Assembly (NCBI GenBank): GCA_021783175.1
Contig: JAJXUF010000003.1
Location: 31,782 to 95,781, forward strand
Direction: 5' to 3'
Source of the DNA: Pseudomonadota bacterium
Lineage (GTDB): Bacteria; Pseudomonadota; Gammaproteobacteria; Acidiferrobacterales; UBA6901
DNA: 64,000 nt
This document shows, piece by piece, positions 9,024 to 18,159 of the stretch. Position 1 is the first letter of the stretch. Each line of letters starts with the position of its first letter. The position numbers and the translations under genes are program-made. The notes beneath the pieces are model-generated. The model saw nothing but the letters and a program-made list of their open reading frames with translations. It was not told where the DNA came from and did no database searches.

Positions 9024-11120
9024 ATGAAAACCAGATCCAAATTGACGCGGCAGATCGTGCTGGCGGCGTTTGCCGCCGGGCTGCTAGGCAGCACAAACGC
9101 GGCTACTATCGCTGTGACGTCCTTTGCAGATGAAGTTGCCAACGACACCAATTGCACGCTGCGTGAGGCGATTATTGCCGTCAACAACGGCGCCGACAGC
9201 AACGGTTGTATTGCCGATGTCAGCGCCAATCCGTACGGAACAGCAGATACCATTATTTTGCAGGCGGGAACCTACCAGCTGTCGATTCCGCCCGAATCCA
9301 ACGCGCCGGTCTCCATCGACGCCAACACCTGGCAGGTCGGCGAGTACACCGCGACCTATGTTCCGGCCACAACGACAACACCCGCCACCTACGCCATCAA
9401 GGTCACACCTAACGCGTCGGTAGGCGATCTCGATATCATGAAAAGCGTCATCCTTCAGGGCGCCGGCGAAGATCGCACTATCATAGATGGCGGATGGACA
9501 CCGCAGTACCCGGTGACCGAACCGATTACAGGCACAACTGTTACTGACCCCGGTAGCGCCACAGAAGGTTTTGGCGATCGCGTGTTTCACATCGTCACCA
9601 ATCAAACGACCACCGTCGATGTGAAGATTTCCGATCTCACCGTGAAGGGCGGCAGGCTCGGGAATCTGACCGGTATGCAGGCGCCGAGTCCGGATACCAT
9701 CGACTACAGTCTGCGCCGCGGTGGCGGCGCCATCGCCGTGTCCGTGGCGGCCGCCGCCTACGATCCGACAGCCGCGAGCGGCGGCACCGAGGGCGGCAGC
9801 GGCCACAGGGGCGGCCCGGGCGGCGCGGGCGGAGGCGAGGAAACCGGTCCAACCTACAACCTTACGCTTTCCAATGTCACCCTCACCGGCAACTACGCCG
9901 GCGACGGAGGCGGACTCTACAACACCGCAGTGGCAACCGTCTCCGGCATTACGGTCAGCGGCAATTATGGCTTTGCCAATGGCGGCGGCATCTACAACGA
10001 TGCCCGCATGGACATGACCAACAGCACGGTTAGCGGCAATGGCGCCGAGGGCGGCGGAGCCCTGTTCGACACCGGCAGTCACACGACAACGATTATTGGC
10101 TCCACCCTGAGCGACAACGCCGCCGTCGGCGGTGGTGGTATCAGCAGCCGCGCCCGGGTCACGATCAACATGGCCAATGACACCGTGAGCGGCAATTACG
10201 CCAAGGACATGGGCGGCGGCATCAATACCAACGGCACGATCAACCTGATACACGTCACAGTGGTTGGCAATGTCACCGGTATCGAAACTACGGAGACCTC
10301 CACCACTGGCTCTACCAGTACCGAAGCTTCCATGGGCGGTTCGGGAATTAATACGTTTGCCAACAACGCCGCGGTCACGCTGCGCGGTGTGCTGCTCGCA
10401 CACAACTACAAAGGCACCGATCCGGCCACGCACACAGGCGCCAATTGCGGCGCCACCGGCGGAACATTCAGCGTCAATTCAGGTAGCGTCGGACTTGGCT
10501 ACAACCTGGATAGCGACGGCACCTGCCTGCTCACCGGCTTCGGCGAAAAGGCCAACGTCGATCCGCAGATCGGCGCCCTGGCTAACAATGGCGGACGCAC
10601 CAAGACCATTGCGTTGCTCCCCGGAAGCCCGGCGATAAACGGCGATGTGCCCTTGACTGGCCTCACCGTCGACCAGCGTGGCGTCGCGCGCGACAGCACA
10701 CCCGACATCGGGTCCTATGAATATCCCTATGGCATCTCCTTGGATGGCGGCAGTAGCAGCAGCTGCTTCATCGCGACGGCTGCCTACGGCAGCCCTATGC
10801 AACTGGACGTGCGTTACCTGCGCGCATTCCGCGATCAATACCTGCTCACCAACAGCATTGGACGCAAGCTGGTGGCCTACTACTACCGCATCAGCCCGCC
10901 GATGGCTAATTACATCCGCCAGCACGACGGTCTGCGCGCGGCGGTGAGAGTCGGCTTGAAGCCTGCGGTATGGATGGCGCAACTGCTCGTGCACACGCCA
11001 GCGGTACCGAATCAATCAGCAGTCCAGATCCATTTCCGCCAGCCCGGCACTGTACCGCCAATTCCAAGGCCGGCGGTGCCAAGGAGTAACGAGCATTCAC
11101 CAACGCATGTCCGGCGCTGA
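9024..11120 (+). CDS. Secreted CSLREA-domain right-handed beta-helix protein with CFI-box C-terminus (copy 1)
   Basis: 698 residues with a Sec signal peptide (LAAFAAGLLGSTNA). A CSLREA-type module follows (NCTLREAIIAVNNGADSNGC), then a long beta-helix with Gly-rich turns (GNYAGDGGGLYN, GGGISSRARVT). The C-terminal 120 residues begin SSSCFIATAAYGSPM and run L-R-A-F-R-D-x-Y-L, matching the CFI-box-CTERM domain of exported surface proteins. The start follows GGGGGTG after a 25-base gap from the upstream gene. It is a paralogue of the gene immediately downstream. Probably exported and cell-surface associated; ligand or function unknown. Confidence 0.88.
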   Translation: MKTRSKLTRQIVLAAFAAGLLGSTNAATIAVTSFADEVANDTNCTLREAIIAVNNGADSNGCIADVSANPYGTADTIILQAGTYQLSIPPESNAPVSIDANTWQVGEYTATYVPATTTTPATYAIKVTPNASVGDLDIMKSVILQGAGEDRTIIDGGWTPQYPVTEPITGTTVTDPGSATEGFGDRVFHIVTNQTTTVDVKISDLTVKGGRLGNLTGMQAPSPDTIDYSLRRGGGAIAVSVAAAAYDPTAASGGTEGGSGHRGGPGGAGGGEETGPTYNLTLSNVTLTGNYAGDGGGLYNTAVATVSGITVSGNYGFANGGGIYNDARMDMTNSTVSGNGAEGGGALFDTGSHTTTIIGSTLSDNAAVGGGGISSRARVTINMANDTVSGNYAKDMGGGINTNGTINLIHVTVVGNVTGIETTETSTTGSTSTEASMGGSGINTFANNAAVTLRGVLLAHNYKGTDPATHTGANCGATGGTFSVNSGSVGLGYNLDSDGTCLLTGFGEKANVDPQIGALANNGGRTKTIALLPGSPAINGDVPLTGLTVDQRGVARDSTPDIGSYEYPYGISLDGGSSSSCFIATAAYGSPMQLDVRYLRAFRDQYLLTNSIGRKLVAYYYRISPPMANYIRQHDGLRAAVRVGLKPAVWMAQLLVHTPAVPNQSAVQIHFRQPGTVPPIPRPAVPRSNEHSPTHVRR

Positions 11121-11160
11121 CAATTTTACACGCCGGTTTCAAAACACGGAGGCATTTGCC

Positions 11161-13152
11161 ATGAATACCAGACTCAAAAAACTGACTATGGCGCTGGCTG
11201 GTGGACTCTTGTTAGGTGGATTGTCCATCCAGTCGTCGCAGGGTGCCACCCTAACGGTCAACACCTTTTCCGATGAACTGACCAGTGGCTGCTCGTTGCG
11301 CGAAGCGGTCATTTCGGTCGACAACGGCGGCGACCGCGGCGGCTGCGTTGCCGATATCACCAGCCCTTATGGGACGAACGACACCATCAACCTTCCCGAG
11401 GGGACGTACCTGTTATCCATTCCACCGCCGGCGGACGTCGGCCCGTCAGCCACCGGCACCGATAATTCGGTTCTGCATTTCGGCGAGTACACCGCAACCT
11501 ATGTTGCGGCCACGGCCGGCGCGCCCGCAACCTACGCGATCACGGCGGCTCCGGATCCTGAAACGGGCGATCTCGATATTATGAAAAGCGTCTCGATCGT
11601 GGGTCAGGGCGCGGGTGCCACTATTGACGCCGGTTGGATTGCGACACTGCCATACGGCAGCGACGCAAAAGCTGATCCTCTCCTCAATACTTGCGCCACT
11701 GGCTCGATATGCACGGCCACAGCGGGTGACAGGGTGTTTCACGTGATCGTATCGCCGACAGACACTACCACTACCGCGATCAATTTGACGCTGTCCAACC
11801 TGATCGTCAAAGGTGGCAAAGCGCTGGGGGCAGCAACGTTTCCCGGCCCCGACGGGGGGAACTACTACTTCCGGCGCGAGGGTGGCGGCCTGGCCGAGAC
11901 CGTCGGAGCGGCAGCAGGCGCGGTGGTGACAGCTACCGACCCGGGAACAGGTGGAGGTGGAGGCGGAAGCACTGGCGGCGGTGAAGTAACTACCGTCACC
12001 TACGGACTGACGATCAATCATTGTATTTTCACCAGCAATTACGCCGGCGATGGCGGTGGCATCTATTCGCCTGCAGTGATGACGGCGACCAACCTTGTTG
12101 CCTCCGGCAACCGCGCCAGCGCCAACGGTGGCGGTATTTACAATGATGCTGCTGCAACTCTTATTTCGGTCACGTTGAGCGGCAACAGCGCCGAAGGTGG
12201 TGGTGGCCTGTTCGACACCGGAAGTCATACCACAACCATCATCGGATCGACAGTGAATGGCAACGTGGCGGTCGGCGGCGGCGGCATCAGCTCCCGTTCC
12301 GGTGTCACGCTGGAGATTGACAACAGCACGATCAGCGGCAATTCGGCGGGCGACGTGGGCGCTGGCCTGTACACCAACGGCCCCGCATTCCTGACCTACT
12401 CCACCGTTGCTGACAACTCGTCCCCGGGAACGACCGGCGAAACAGTGCCGGGCGGCGCCGGTATCAACATTTTTCAGTCGGGTAGCGCGAGTGTCACAGT
12501 GCAGAATACCCTGGTGGCACGCAACACCAAAGGCAATCCGGCGGTGAACGCCAACTGCGGGCAGACTGGTTCCACTTCAAACTGGTCATTTCGCTCCCTT
12601 GGCAACAATATCGACAGCGACGGGACCTGCACGTTGACAATGTCTGGAGACAAGAGCGGCAACTTCCTTGGTCCGCTCGACCCGGGTCTCGGGTTTCTGG
12701 CCAACAACGGTGGGCCAACCCAGACGCAGGCGCTTTTGTCCGGAAGCATCGCCATTGGCGCGGCAAAGCCGTTAGGCGGGACTATTTTTTCCGTTGACGA
12801 ACGCGGTGTGGCACGCGACGCCACTCCGGATATCGGCGCCTTCGAGGTGGCCGCGACGTCCAGCGGCGGGAGCAGCAGTGGCTGCTTCATTGCCACGGCA
12901 GCGTACGGCACACCCATGGCGCAAGACGTGCGTTACCTGCGCGCCTTCCGCGACGAGTACCTTCTCACCAACTCCCCGGGACGAGTGTTTGTCGGCTGGT
13001 ACTACCGGTTCAGCCCGCCGGTGGCCGACTATCTGCGGCAACACGACACGCTACGCGGTATTGTTCGAGTCGGTCTCATGCCGCTGGTCGAAGTTAGCAA
13101 GCTGACGGTCAGCCAGCAGGTTCTGCAGTCGGAGACGGTAGATCGGCCGTAA
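11161..13152 (+). CDS. Secreted CSLREA-domain right-handed beta-helix protein with CFI-box C-terminus (copy 2)
   Basis: 663 residues from the ATG at 11161, which has CGGAGG eight bases upstream; an in-frame ATG at 11107 lies in the tail of the previous gene and is rejected. Same order as its neighbour: signal peptide (ALAGGLLLGGLSIQSSQGA), CSLREA module (GCSLREAVISVDNGGDRGGC), Gly-rich beta-helix, then SSGCFIATAAYGTPM and the CFI-box tail. The middle beta-helix block (AEGGG-x-LFDTGSHTTTIIGS) is shared almost unchanged, so the pair arose by tandem duplication. A strong terminator follows 45 bases after the stop. Confidence 0.88.
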   Translation: MNTRLKKLTMALAGGLLLGGLSIQSSQGATLTVNTFSDELTSGCSLREAVISVDNGGDRGGCVADITSPYGTNDTINLPEGTYLLSIPPPADVGPSATGTDNSVLHFGEYTATYVAATAGAPATYAITAAPDPETGDLDIMKSVSIVGQGAGATIDAGWIATLPYGSDAKADPLLNTCATGSICTATAGDRVFHVIVSPTDTTTTAINLTLSNLIVKGGKALGAATFPGPDGGNYYFRREGGGLAETVGAAAGAVVTATDPGTGGGGGGSTGGGEVTTVTYGLTINHCIFTSNYAGDGGGIYSPAVMTATNLVASGNRASANGGGIYNDAAATLISVTLSGNSAEGGGGLFDTGSHTTTIIGSTVNGNVAVGGGGISSRSGVTLEIDNSTISGNSAGDVGAGLYTNGPAFLTYSTVADNSSPGTTGETVPGGAGINIFQSGSASVTVQNTLVARNTKGNPAVNANCGQTGSTSNWSFRSLGNNIDSDGTCTLTMSGDKSGNFLGPLDPGLGFLANNGGPTQTQALLSGSIAIGAAKPLGGTIFSVDERGVARDATPDIGAFEVAATSSGGSSSGCFIATAAYGTPMAQDVRYLRAFRDEYLLTNSPGRVFVGWYYRFSPPVADYLRQHDTLRGIVRVGLMPLVEVSKLTVSQQVLQSETVDRP

Positions 13153-13197
13153 CAACATAAACGCGCTCAAAGCAACGATCGATGTCGCTTTCCAGCA

Positions 13198-13233
13198 GTC
13201 CCTCCCCGCCCTCGGGCCGGGAGGGACTTTTTT
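13198..13233 (+). terminator. Rho-independent terminator after the secreted-protein genes
   Basis: Perfect nine-base stem, GTCCCTCCC at 13198-13206 and GGGAGGGAC at 13219-13227, with a 12-base loop and a run of six T at 13228-13233. It ends the rightward unit of three secreted proteins. Confidence 0.9.
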
Positions 13234-13445
13234 GGTTGCCAAGCCGACCGGGCACAGCTCCTTATTTGATCTGCTGCCTTTGCAACGCCAACCGCGCGTC
13301 ACTGCTGCCGGTTGCGACTGCCAATACTGCCGTACTCAAACCTGACAGGAGGGATTAACCGTTATCTGGCCTGCATGTTCATCATCGCGACAAACATTGC
13401 GCCATTTCCGCGGGCTCTCGCGGATACCTTGCCGCGGTGTGATCC

Positions 13446-13847
13446 TCACGCCGAGGGCTTGTCCGGGTACTGTGGAAAATCGTCGCATATATCGCACTAT
13501 TCGGCTTTGGAACCGACAAAGATATGGGCGGCGGGTCTCGCTGTCACCGGCGTATCGAGAGTCCCGATACGCAGGCGAATGGTGTCAGGAATCGCGTCAT
13601 GGCGGCCGAAAATCCGCGACCCGCACACGCTGCAAAACACCCTGCCAACAGCAGGCGACGATTCGAAATCGGTGAGCTTTTCCGCTCTCGTCACAACATG
13701 AAGCTCCTTCTTCTTGACCGGATCGGCGGCATTAAACGCCGAACCATTGACCTTGCGGCAGCGCGAACAATGGCAAAAAAAGATCGGACCAAGCTCGCCC
13801 GCGACCTAGTACGTTACAGCACCGCAAAGACATTTGCCTTTTTGCAT
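13446..13847 (-). pseudogene. GFA-family (glutathione-dependent formaldehyde-activating enzyme-like) gene with two amber stops
   Basis: Reading leftward from ATG 13847-13845, one uninterrupted phase gives a full-length GFA-family protein of about 133 codons: CLCGAVTY, FFCHCSRCRKVNGSAFN, FCSVCGSRIF and a GSK...DDFPQY ending at TGA 13448-13446. It has the family zinc cysteines (CLC, CHCSRC, CSVC). The phase is broken by TAG at 13808-13806, where relatives usually have Glu after VTY, and by TAG at 13499-13497, where relatives usually have Trp. There is no frameshift. Each stop is one base from the expected codon. A decayed gene is the simplest reading; readthrough or assembly error are alternatives. 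Confidence 0.8.
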
Positions 13848-14089
13848 GACTTTCCCCGTAGTTCTTGCAAGCCAAGATACACATCAATTTCCGCGGCATT
13901 GACCAGCCGGCGACCGGCTCCCGGAGTCCTGAATCAAGGTTGCCGATAGTCCCTTCCTGTTTCCAGATCAAAGCGCGCCATCGCCGCCATGGGAGCCAGT
14001 TCAATTCCAGCTTGCACAGATTCAAAGGCAACCAGCGCTCCAGAGAAACCGACAGACACGCTATGCCATCAGATTCCCGCGCAAAGCCG

Positions 14090-14602
14090 TCAGCTTTGAT
14101 TAGGCACGCCGGGGAACGGAAAATTCTGCAGCCAGCGGCTCACGATCTCGGAGGTCAACGCAAAGCGGCCGAATTTCCATCGACTCAAGTCGGCGCGCGA
14201 GAGAAAACGGATTTCGGCAATCTCGTCGTTCGCCTGCAGTTCGCCGCTGGCAACTACCCAGTGAGCCAGAATCAGCTGATTCTTCTCGCGCAGAGAATAG
14301 CAACCGATAAAGCCCCCTACCTCAGCATCAAGCCCAAGCTCTTCCTTCACTTCGCGTATCGCGGCTTCTTCCGGAGTCTCGCCTCTTTCAAGATAACCGG
14401 TTATCAGCGAAAACTCACCCGGCGGCCACTGCGAATTTCTGGCCAGAATTATATCTTGCTGATACTGAACCAGCGCCGCTGCTACCGGGACAGGATTGTC
14501 CCAGTTCACAAACCCGCAGTCCTTCGACACACATGACTGCCTCTCAATATCGTCTATTCGACAGCGCTCCAGCAATTTCCCGCATTGTGGACAGTATTTC
14601 AC
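14090..14602 (-). CDS. Zinc-ribbon Nudix hydrolase (NudC-like domain order, short form)
   Basis: About 170 residues. The N-terminal zinc ribbon has CPQCG and a second Cys pair (C-V-S-K-D-C). A Nudix fold follows with a canonical box at residues about 80-102 (GYLERGETPEEAAIREVKEE, then LGL), matching G-x5-E-x7-R-E-U-x-E-E-x-G-U. It should hydrolyse a nucleoside diphosphate derivative, with Mg at the Glu cluster. The longer NudC N-terminal domain is absent, so NADH pyrophosphatase activity is not assured. I prefer the GTG at 14602 because family members start at K-Y-C-P-x-C-G and AAGAGG lies upstream; ATG at 14620 or 14722 is possible. Confidence 0.85.
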   Translation of the reverse strand: MKYCPQCGKLLERCRIDDIERQSCVSKDCGFVNWDNPVPVAAALVQYQQDIILARNSQWPPGEFSLITGYLERGETPEEAAIREVKEELGLDAEVGGFIGCYSLREKNQLILAHWVVASGELQANDEIAEIRFLSRADLSRWKFGRFALTSEIVSRWLQNFPFPGVPNQS

Positions 14603-14813
14603 GCCACGGCCTCTTCGCATTTCACGGCAACAGTCTTGGCGCAGCATTTTCACGCAAGACACGCACCAATTCGTCCGTCGACTTCTCCCGCGGAAATCGG
14701 CACCTAACAGGAAGCTGGGCAACGATCACTGATGAAACCGCGTATTTCGCAAAGAAGCGCGCGCAATAGTAAGGAATCCGGCGCTAACATTGCCGCACGT
14801 CACCTGCCCCGGT

Positions 14814-15809
14814 TTACAGGCGGCCTGCGGCGAGCGACGCGCCGAGGAGGCCGACAGCTGGATTCATCACCACACGCACCGGCATGGTTGCCGTCACTGC
14901 CGCCATGCGCGCCTTGTCGTTGAAAGCACGCATGAACGCCGGTTCCCCAAGCTTGTCTATCAGCTTGGGCGCAATTCCACCGGCAATGTACACCCCGCCG
15001 CGGGCCAGGCAGGTGAGCGCAAGATTACCGGCCTCGGCGCCATAGATCATGACGAACACATCCAGCGCACGCCTAGCGAGCTTGTCTTTTCCTTCCAGCG
15101 CCGCGCTCGCAATCGCTGCTGCCGGATCATCCGCCTGTCTTGCAGCCGCAAGATCCGACTGTTGGCCGGCGCCGGCGCACAGATACGAGTAAATGTTCAG
15201 TATTCCGGGCCCGGAAAGCACCCGCTCATAGGACACGTGGCCTGTCGTTTCCCTCAGATAACGCAACAGGTCCGTTTGCAGCTCATCAGTTGGCGCAAAG
15301 TCCGCATGCCCACCTTCTGTTGGCAGAGCTTCATAATGATCACGCTGCCATACGAGAATGCCAACGCCCAGCCCGGTACCGGCCCCGATAACGACACGCG
15401 GCGCACGCGGTATCTCTGCGCCTTCCTGCAGCACTACCACATCATGCGGCGCCAGCGCTTCGATGCCGTAGCCTATCGCCTGAAAATCGTTGATCAGCCG
15501 CACACGCTCTGTGCCGAGCGCACGCGCCAGGTCCGCGGTGTCGATCTCCCAGGGCAGATTGGTGAGTTGCGCGCGCTGCGCGTTGGCAATATCGGTAATC
15601 GGCCCGGCAACGCCGAAACAGGCGCCATGAATCTGCGACGCACGATCTAGGCCAGCTGAACCCAGGAACTCACGCAACATGGAAACCAGGCCGTCGTACG
15701 AACCGCTTGCGTAGCGGTTTTCGGCGACGACACGCCTCGCATTATTCGCACAATCGACGATCTGCAGTAGCGTCTTGGTGCCGCCGATATCTCCGGCCAA
15801 TACGCGCAT
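14814..15809 (-). CDS. glk: Glucokinase
   Basis: ATP-dependent phosphorylation of glucose to glucose-6-phosphate. 331 residues, normal for the bacterial Glk family. It begins MRVLAGDIGGTKT, the phosphate-binding motif of the actin-like ATPase fold. Other landmarks are LINDFQAIGYG with the catalytic Asp, IGAGTGLGVG, and the TEGGHADF segment that contacts glucose. GAGGAGGAGATAAGG directly before the ATG at 15809 decides the start over the upstream in-frame ATG at 15833. It would feed glucose from glycogen breakdown into the Zwf/Pgl/Gnd branch at the right end of the window. Confidence 0.95.
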   Translation of the reverse strand: MRVLAGDIGGTKTLLQIVDCANNARRVVAENRYASGSYDGLVSMLREFLGSAGLDRASQIHGACFGVAGPITDIANAQRAQLTNLPWEIDTADLARALGTERVRLINDFQAIGYGIEALAPHDVVVLQEGAEIPRAPRVVIGAGTGLGVGILVWQRDHYEALPTEGGHADFAPTDELQTDLLRYLRETTGHVSYERVLSGPGILNIYSYLCAGAGQQSDLAAARQADDPAAAIASAALEGKDKLARRALDVFVMIYGAEAGNLALTCLARGGVYIAGGIAPKLIDKLGEPAFMRAFNDKARMAAVTATMPVRVVMNPAVGLLGASLAAGRL

Positions 15810-15874
15810 CCTTATCTCCTCCTCTGCGTTCACAAGCCAGTGGCGACTGGCTGTCTCGCCAACGTCAGGCTTGC

Positions 15875-15880
15875 TATACT
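15875..15880 (+). promoter_or_regulatory. -10 element for tRNA-Leu
   Basis: TATACT at 15875-15880 lies 13 bases before the mature 5' end of the tRNA, the right place for a short leader. No good -35 is visible at the standard spacing. It also lies upstream of the divergent glk. Confidence 0.5.
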
Positions 15881-15893
15881 TGCACAGTACGAA

Positions 15894-15980
15894 GCCGGGG
15901 TGGCGGAACTGGTAGACGCGCCGGACTCAAAATCCGGTGGTGGTGACACCGTGTCGGTTCGATTCCGACCCTCGGTACCA
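15894..15980 (+). tRNA. tRNA-Leu (anticodon CAA)
   Basis: An 87-base class II tRNA with encoded CCA. The acceptor arms GCCGGGG and CCTCGGT pair, the anticodon loop CTCAAAA is closed by a five-base CCGGA/TCCGG stem, a long variable arm follows (TGGTGGTGACACCG), and GGTTCGATTCC forms the T arm. The long variable arm and the CAA anticodon identify leucine (reads UUG). Confidence 0.96.
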
Positions 15981-16016
15981 AAAAAAAGGCGGCCCGGATT
16001 GCGGGGCCGCCTTATT
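15981..16016 (-). terminator. Bidirectional terminator between tRNA-Leu and panD
   Basis: Eight-base perfect stem GGCGGCCC (15988-15995) and GGGCCGCC (16004-16011). Seven A at 15981-15987 become a T7 tail on the minus strand, ending the panD transcript. TTATT on the other side gives a weaker tail for tRNA-Leu. It probably serves both converging units. Confidence 0.85.
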
Positions 16017-16045
16017 CATGTCTTGACGATCCGGCGTAGCTGCGT

Positions 16046-16426
16046 TCACGCCACCTGAACCGGAATCGCGTTGCGCGTGTGCGTGATGCGATTGTGTTCG
16101 TCGACATACACGAGCCGCGGCTTGAACAGGGCCAGCTCTTTTTCTTCCACGATGGAAAAGGCGCAGATAATCAGAATGTCCGCCGGCTGGGCCTTGTGCG
16201 CGGCAGCCCCATTGACCGAAATAATCCCGGATCCATCCTGGGCACGGATGGCATAGGTGCTGAAACGCTCGCCATTGCGCACGTTGTACACCTCGATACG
16301 CTCGTATTCACGGATGTCGGCGGCGTCCAGAAGACGGCCGTCGATCGCCACCGATCCTTCGTAATCAAGCTCCGAATGGGTGACATGCACCCGGTGCAGC
16401 TTGGCTCGCAGCAAGGTTCTCTGCAT
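16046..16426 (-). CDS. panD: Aspartate 1-decarboxylase proenzyme
   Basis: Makes beta-alanine from aspartate for pantothenate synthesis. 126 residues, the standard size. The self-processing site Y-E-G-S-V is present, with Gly24-Ser25; cleavage there creates the pyruvoyl group on Ser25. Catalytic-site residues Lys9 (RAKLHR) and Tyr in [11 protein letters not shown] are in place, as is the NGAAAH turn. It is last in the panB-panC-panD series but separated from panC by 73 bases that contain a good promoter of its own. Confidence 0.97.
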   Translation of the reverse strand: MQRTLLRAKLHRVHVTHSELDYEGSVAIDGRLLDAADIREYERIEVYNVRNGERFSTYAIRAQDGSGIISVNGAAAHKAQPADILIICAFSIVEEKELALFKPRLVYVDEHNRITHTRNAIPVQVA

Positions 16427-16466
16427 GAGAAAGCCTCTAGACCGAAAAATAACTAACCAAAGTCCT

Positions 16467-16495
16467 ATTATCCGATTTTAGACTACTACTTACAA
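16467..16495 (-). promoter_or_regulatory. Probable sigma70 promoter of panD
   Basis: On the minus strand TTGTAA (16495-16490) and GATAAT (16472-16467) are separated by exactly 17 bases, 40 bases upstream of the panD ATG. AGAGG before the start is the ribosome site. PanD can thus be made independently of the upstream panBC transcript. Confidence 0.6.
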
Positions 16496-16499
16496 ATTC

Positions 16500-17354
16500 T
16501 TACCGGCCAAGATCAACCTCGACGTTATCCAGTAGCCGCGCCCGGCCAAGCCATGCCGCCGCCAGAATCACAAGTTCCCGGTCCTCGGACCCGGGCGTCG
16601 CCAGATCGCTACGCCGCCTGATACTGATGTAATCCGGACGAAAGCCGTGTTGCGACAGCATCTTAACTGCCTCTGCTTCCGCGCCGATTGGAATGCAACC
16701 TTCACTTATCATTTGACCCTTTATTGCGGTTAACGTTGCATACAGCGATGGCGCGATACGCCGCTCCGCGTCGCTGAGGTAGCCATTGCGCGAACTTAGC
16801 GCCAGCCCGTCGGCGGCGCGCACCGTATCGACACCTATTATTTCCACCGGCATTCCAAGATCGCTCACCATAAGACGGATTAGCAACCACTGCTGGTAAT
16901 CCTTTTTCCCGAACAGCGCCACATCGGGCGACACCAGGTTGAAAAGGCGATTGACCACGGTGGTGACACCGCGGAAATGGCCGGGACGCGAGGCACCGCA
17001 CAGGATATCGCTCACCGCGGGAACCTCCACGATGGTCTGGGCTGCGCGACCGCGCGAATAAATCTCGTGGTCGTCGGGCAGAAAAAGCAATTCGACGCCG
17101 CTTGCACGCAGCTTTGCCATGTCGGCCTCGAGGGTACGCGGATACGCGGCGAAATCCTCACTTGGCCCGAACTGAAGCGGATTCACATAGATACTGACTA
17201 CAACCGCGTCGGCATGTTGGCGTGCATGCTGCGCGAGATGGACGTGACCATCATGCAAATTGCCCATCGTGGGCACGAAAGCGATGCGCTTGCGCCGCGA
17301 GCGCAGCGACGACAACTCGCGCTTCAGCTCAGTGACTGTCCTGACGAGATCCAT
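16500..17354 (-). CDS. panC: Pantothenate synthetase (pantoate--beta-alanine ligase)
   Basis: Condenses pantoate with beta-alanine using ATP. 284 residues, normal length. Starts MDLVRTVTELKRELSSLR. Motifs: FVPTMGNLHDGHVHL with the HxGH-type ATP site, VSIYVNPLQFGPSEDF, RPGHFRGVTTVVNRLFNL, FGKKDYQQ and the LSSRNGYLS loop. The longer open frame to 17579 runs back into panB in another phase and is rejected. The ATG at 17354 lies four bases after the panB stop, so translation is probably coupled. Confidence 0.96.
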   Translation of the reverse strand: MDLVRTVTELKRELSSLRSRRKRIAFVPTMGNLHDGHVHLAQHARQHADAVVVSIYVNPLQFGPSEDFAAYPRTLEADMAKLRASGVELLFLPDDHEIYSRGRAAQTIVEVPAVSDILCGASRPGHFRGVTTVVNRLFNLVSPDVALFGKKDYQQWLLIRLMVSDLGMPVEIIGVDTVRAADGLALSSRNGYLSDAERRIAPSLYATLTAIKGQMISEGCIPIGAEAEAVKMLSQHGFRPDYISIRRRSDLATPGSEDRELVILAAAWLGRARLLDNVEVDLGR

Positions 17355-17358
17355 GGAG

Positions 17359-18159
17359 TCAGCTGAATGAATGCTCCAGCCCGGGGAAGGTCCCCGCGCG
17401 CACCTCTTCCACATAGGCGCGCACGCCAGCCTCGATGCTGTCCCTGCCCTGCATGAAATTCTTCGTGAACTTGGGACTCGGCCGTGGATACAGCCCGAGC
17501 ATATCCTGCAGCACCAATACCTGGCCGTCGCAATCAACTCCGGCTCCAATTCCAATGGTCGGAATCTCGAGATCGGCACTGACCGTCGCAGCCAGCGCTG
17601 CCGGCATCGCCTCCAGCACGATCAGACTTGCCCCGGCCTCTTGCAGCAATCGCGCATCTTCCCGGATTCGGTGGGCAGATGTGTCATCCCTGCCCTGCAC
17701 GCGAAAACCGCCCAGCTGGTGAACGGACTGCGGTGTCAGGCCGAGATGTCCACATACAGGAATTCCCCGCTCCACGAGGAAACGTACGGTATCGACCATC
17801 GGCGCGCCGCCTTCGAGCTTGACGACCTGCCCGCCTCCTTCCTTCATAAGACGACCGGCGTTCTCCAAGGCCTGCGCCGCACTGATCTGATAACTCATGA
17901 ACGGCATATCGACGACCAGCAGCGCGCGCGTCACGCCACGCGCCACGCAGGCCGAATGGTAAACCATGTCATCAATCGTCACTGGTAGCGTGGAATTATG
18001 GCCTTGAATCACATTACCCAGTGAGTCGCCGACCAGCACGATGTCGACACCGGCGCGATCGAGCAAGCTGGCAAAACTGTAGTCGTAGGCAGTCAGGCAG
18101 ACGATCTTTTCCCGCGCCTGCTTCATGGCCTTGATGGTGGCGACGGTAACGGGCTTCAT
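17359..18159 (-). CDS. panB: 3-methyl-2-oxobutanoate hydroxymethyltransferase
   Basis: Adds a hydroxymethyl group from methylene-tetrahydrofolate to alpha-ketoisovalerate, the first committed step to pantothenate. 266 residues, typical. Metal and substrate motifs are present: [27 protein letters not shown] and [14 protein letters not shown]. The ATG overlaps the stop of the upstream kinase gene (TTATGA), indicating tight coupling in the pcnB-folK-kinase-panB-panC unit. Confidence 0.97.
   Translation of the reverse strand: MKPVTVATIKAMKQAREKIVCLTAYDYSFASLLDRAGVDIVLVGDSLGNVIQGHNSTLPVTIDDMVYHSACVARGVTRALLVVDMPFMSYQISAAQALENAGRLMKEGGGQVVKLEGGAPMVDTVRFLVERGIPVCGHLGLTPQSVHQLGGFRVQGRDDTSAHRIREDARLLQEAGASLIVLEAMPAALAATVSADLEIPTIGIGAGVDCDGQVLVLQDMLGLYPRPSPKFTKNFMQGRDSIEAGVRAYVEEVRAGTFPGLEHSFS

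Noticed and set aside
9084..10433. 449-codon open frame on the minus strand
   Set aside because: It is the antisense shadow of the Gly-rich beta-helix gene; GC-rich repeated codons keep the opposite strand open, and the product shows no domain.
11446..12228. 260-codon open frame on the minus strand
   Set aside because: Same cause as above, antisense to the second beta-helix copy; no ribosome site or family likeness.
13312..13701. Plus-strand open frame of 129 codons
   Set aside because: It overlaps the GFA pseudogene in antisense; the minus-strand reading gives a recognisable protein family and this one does not.
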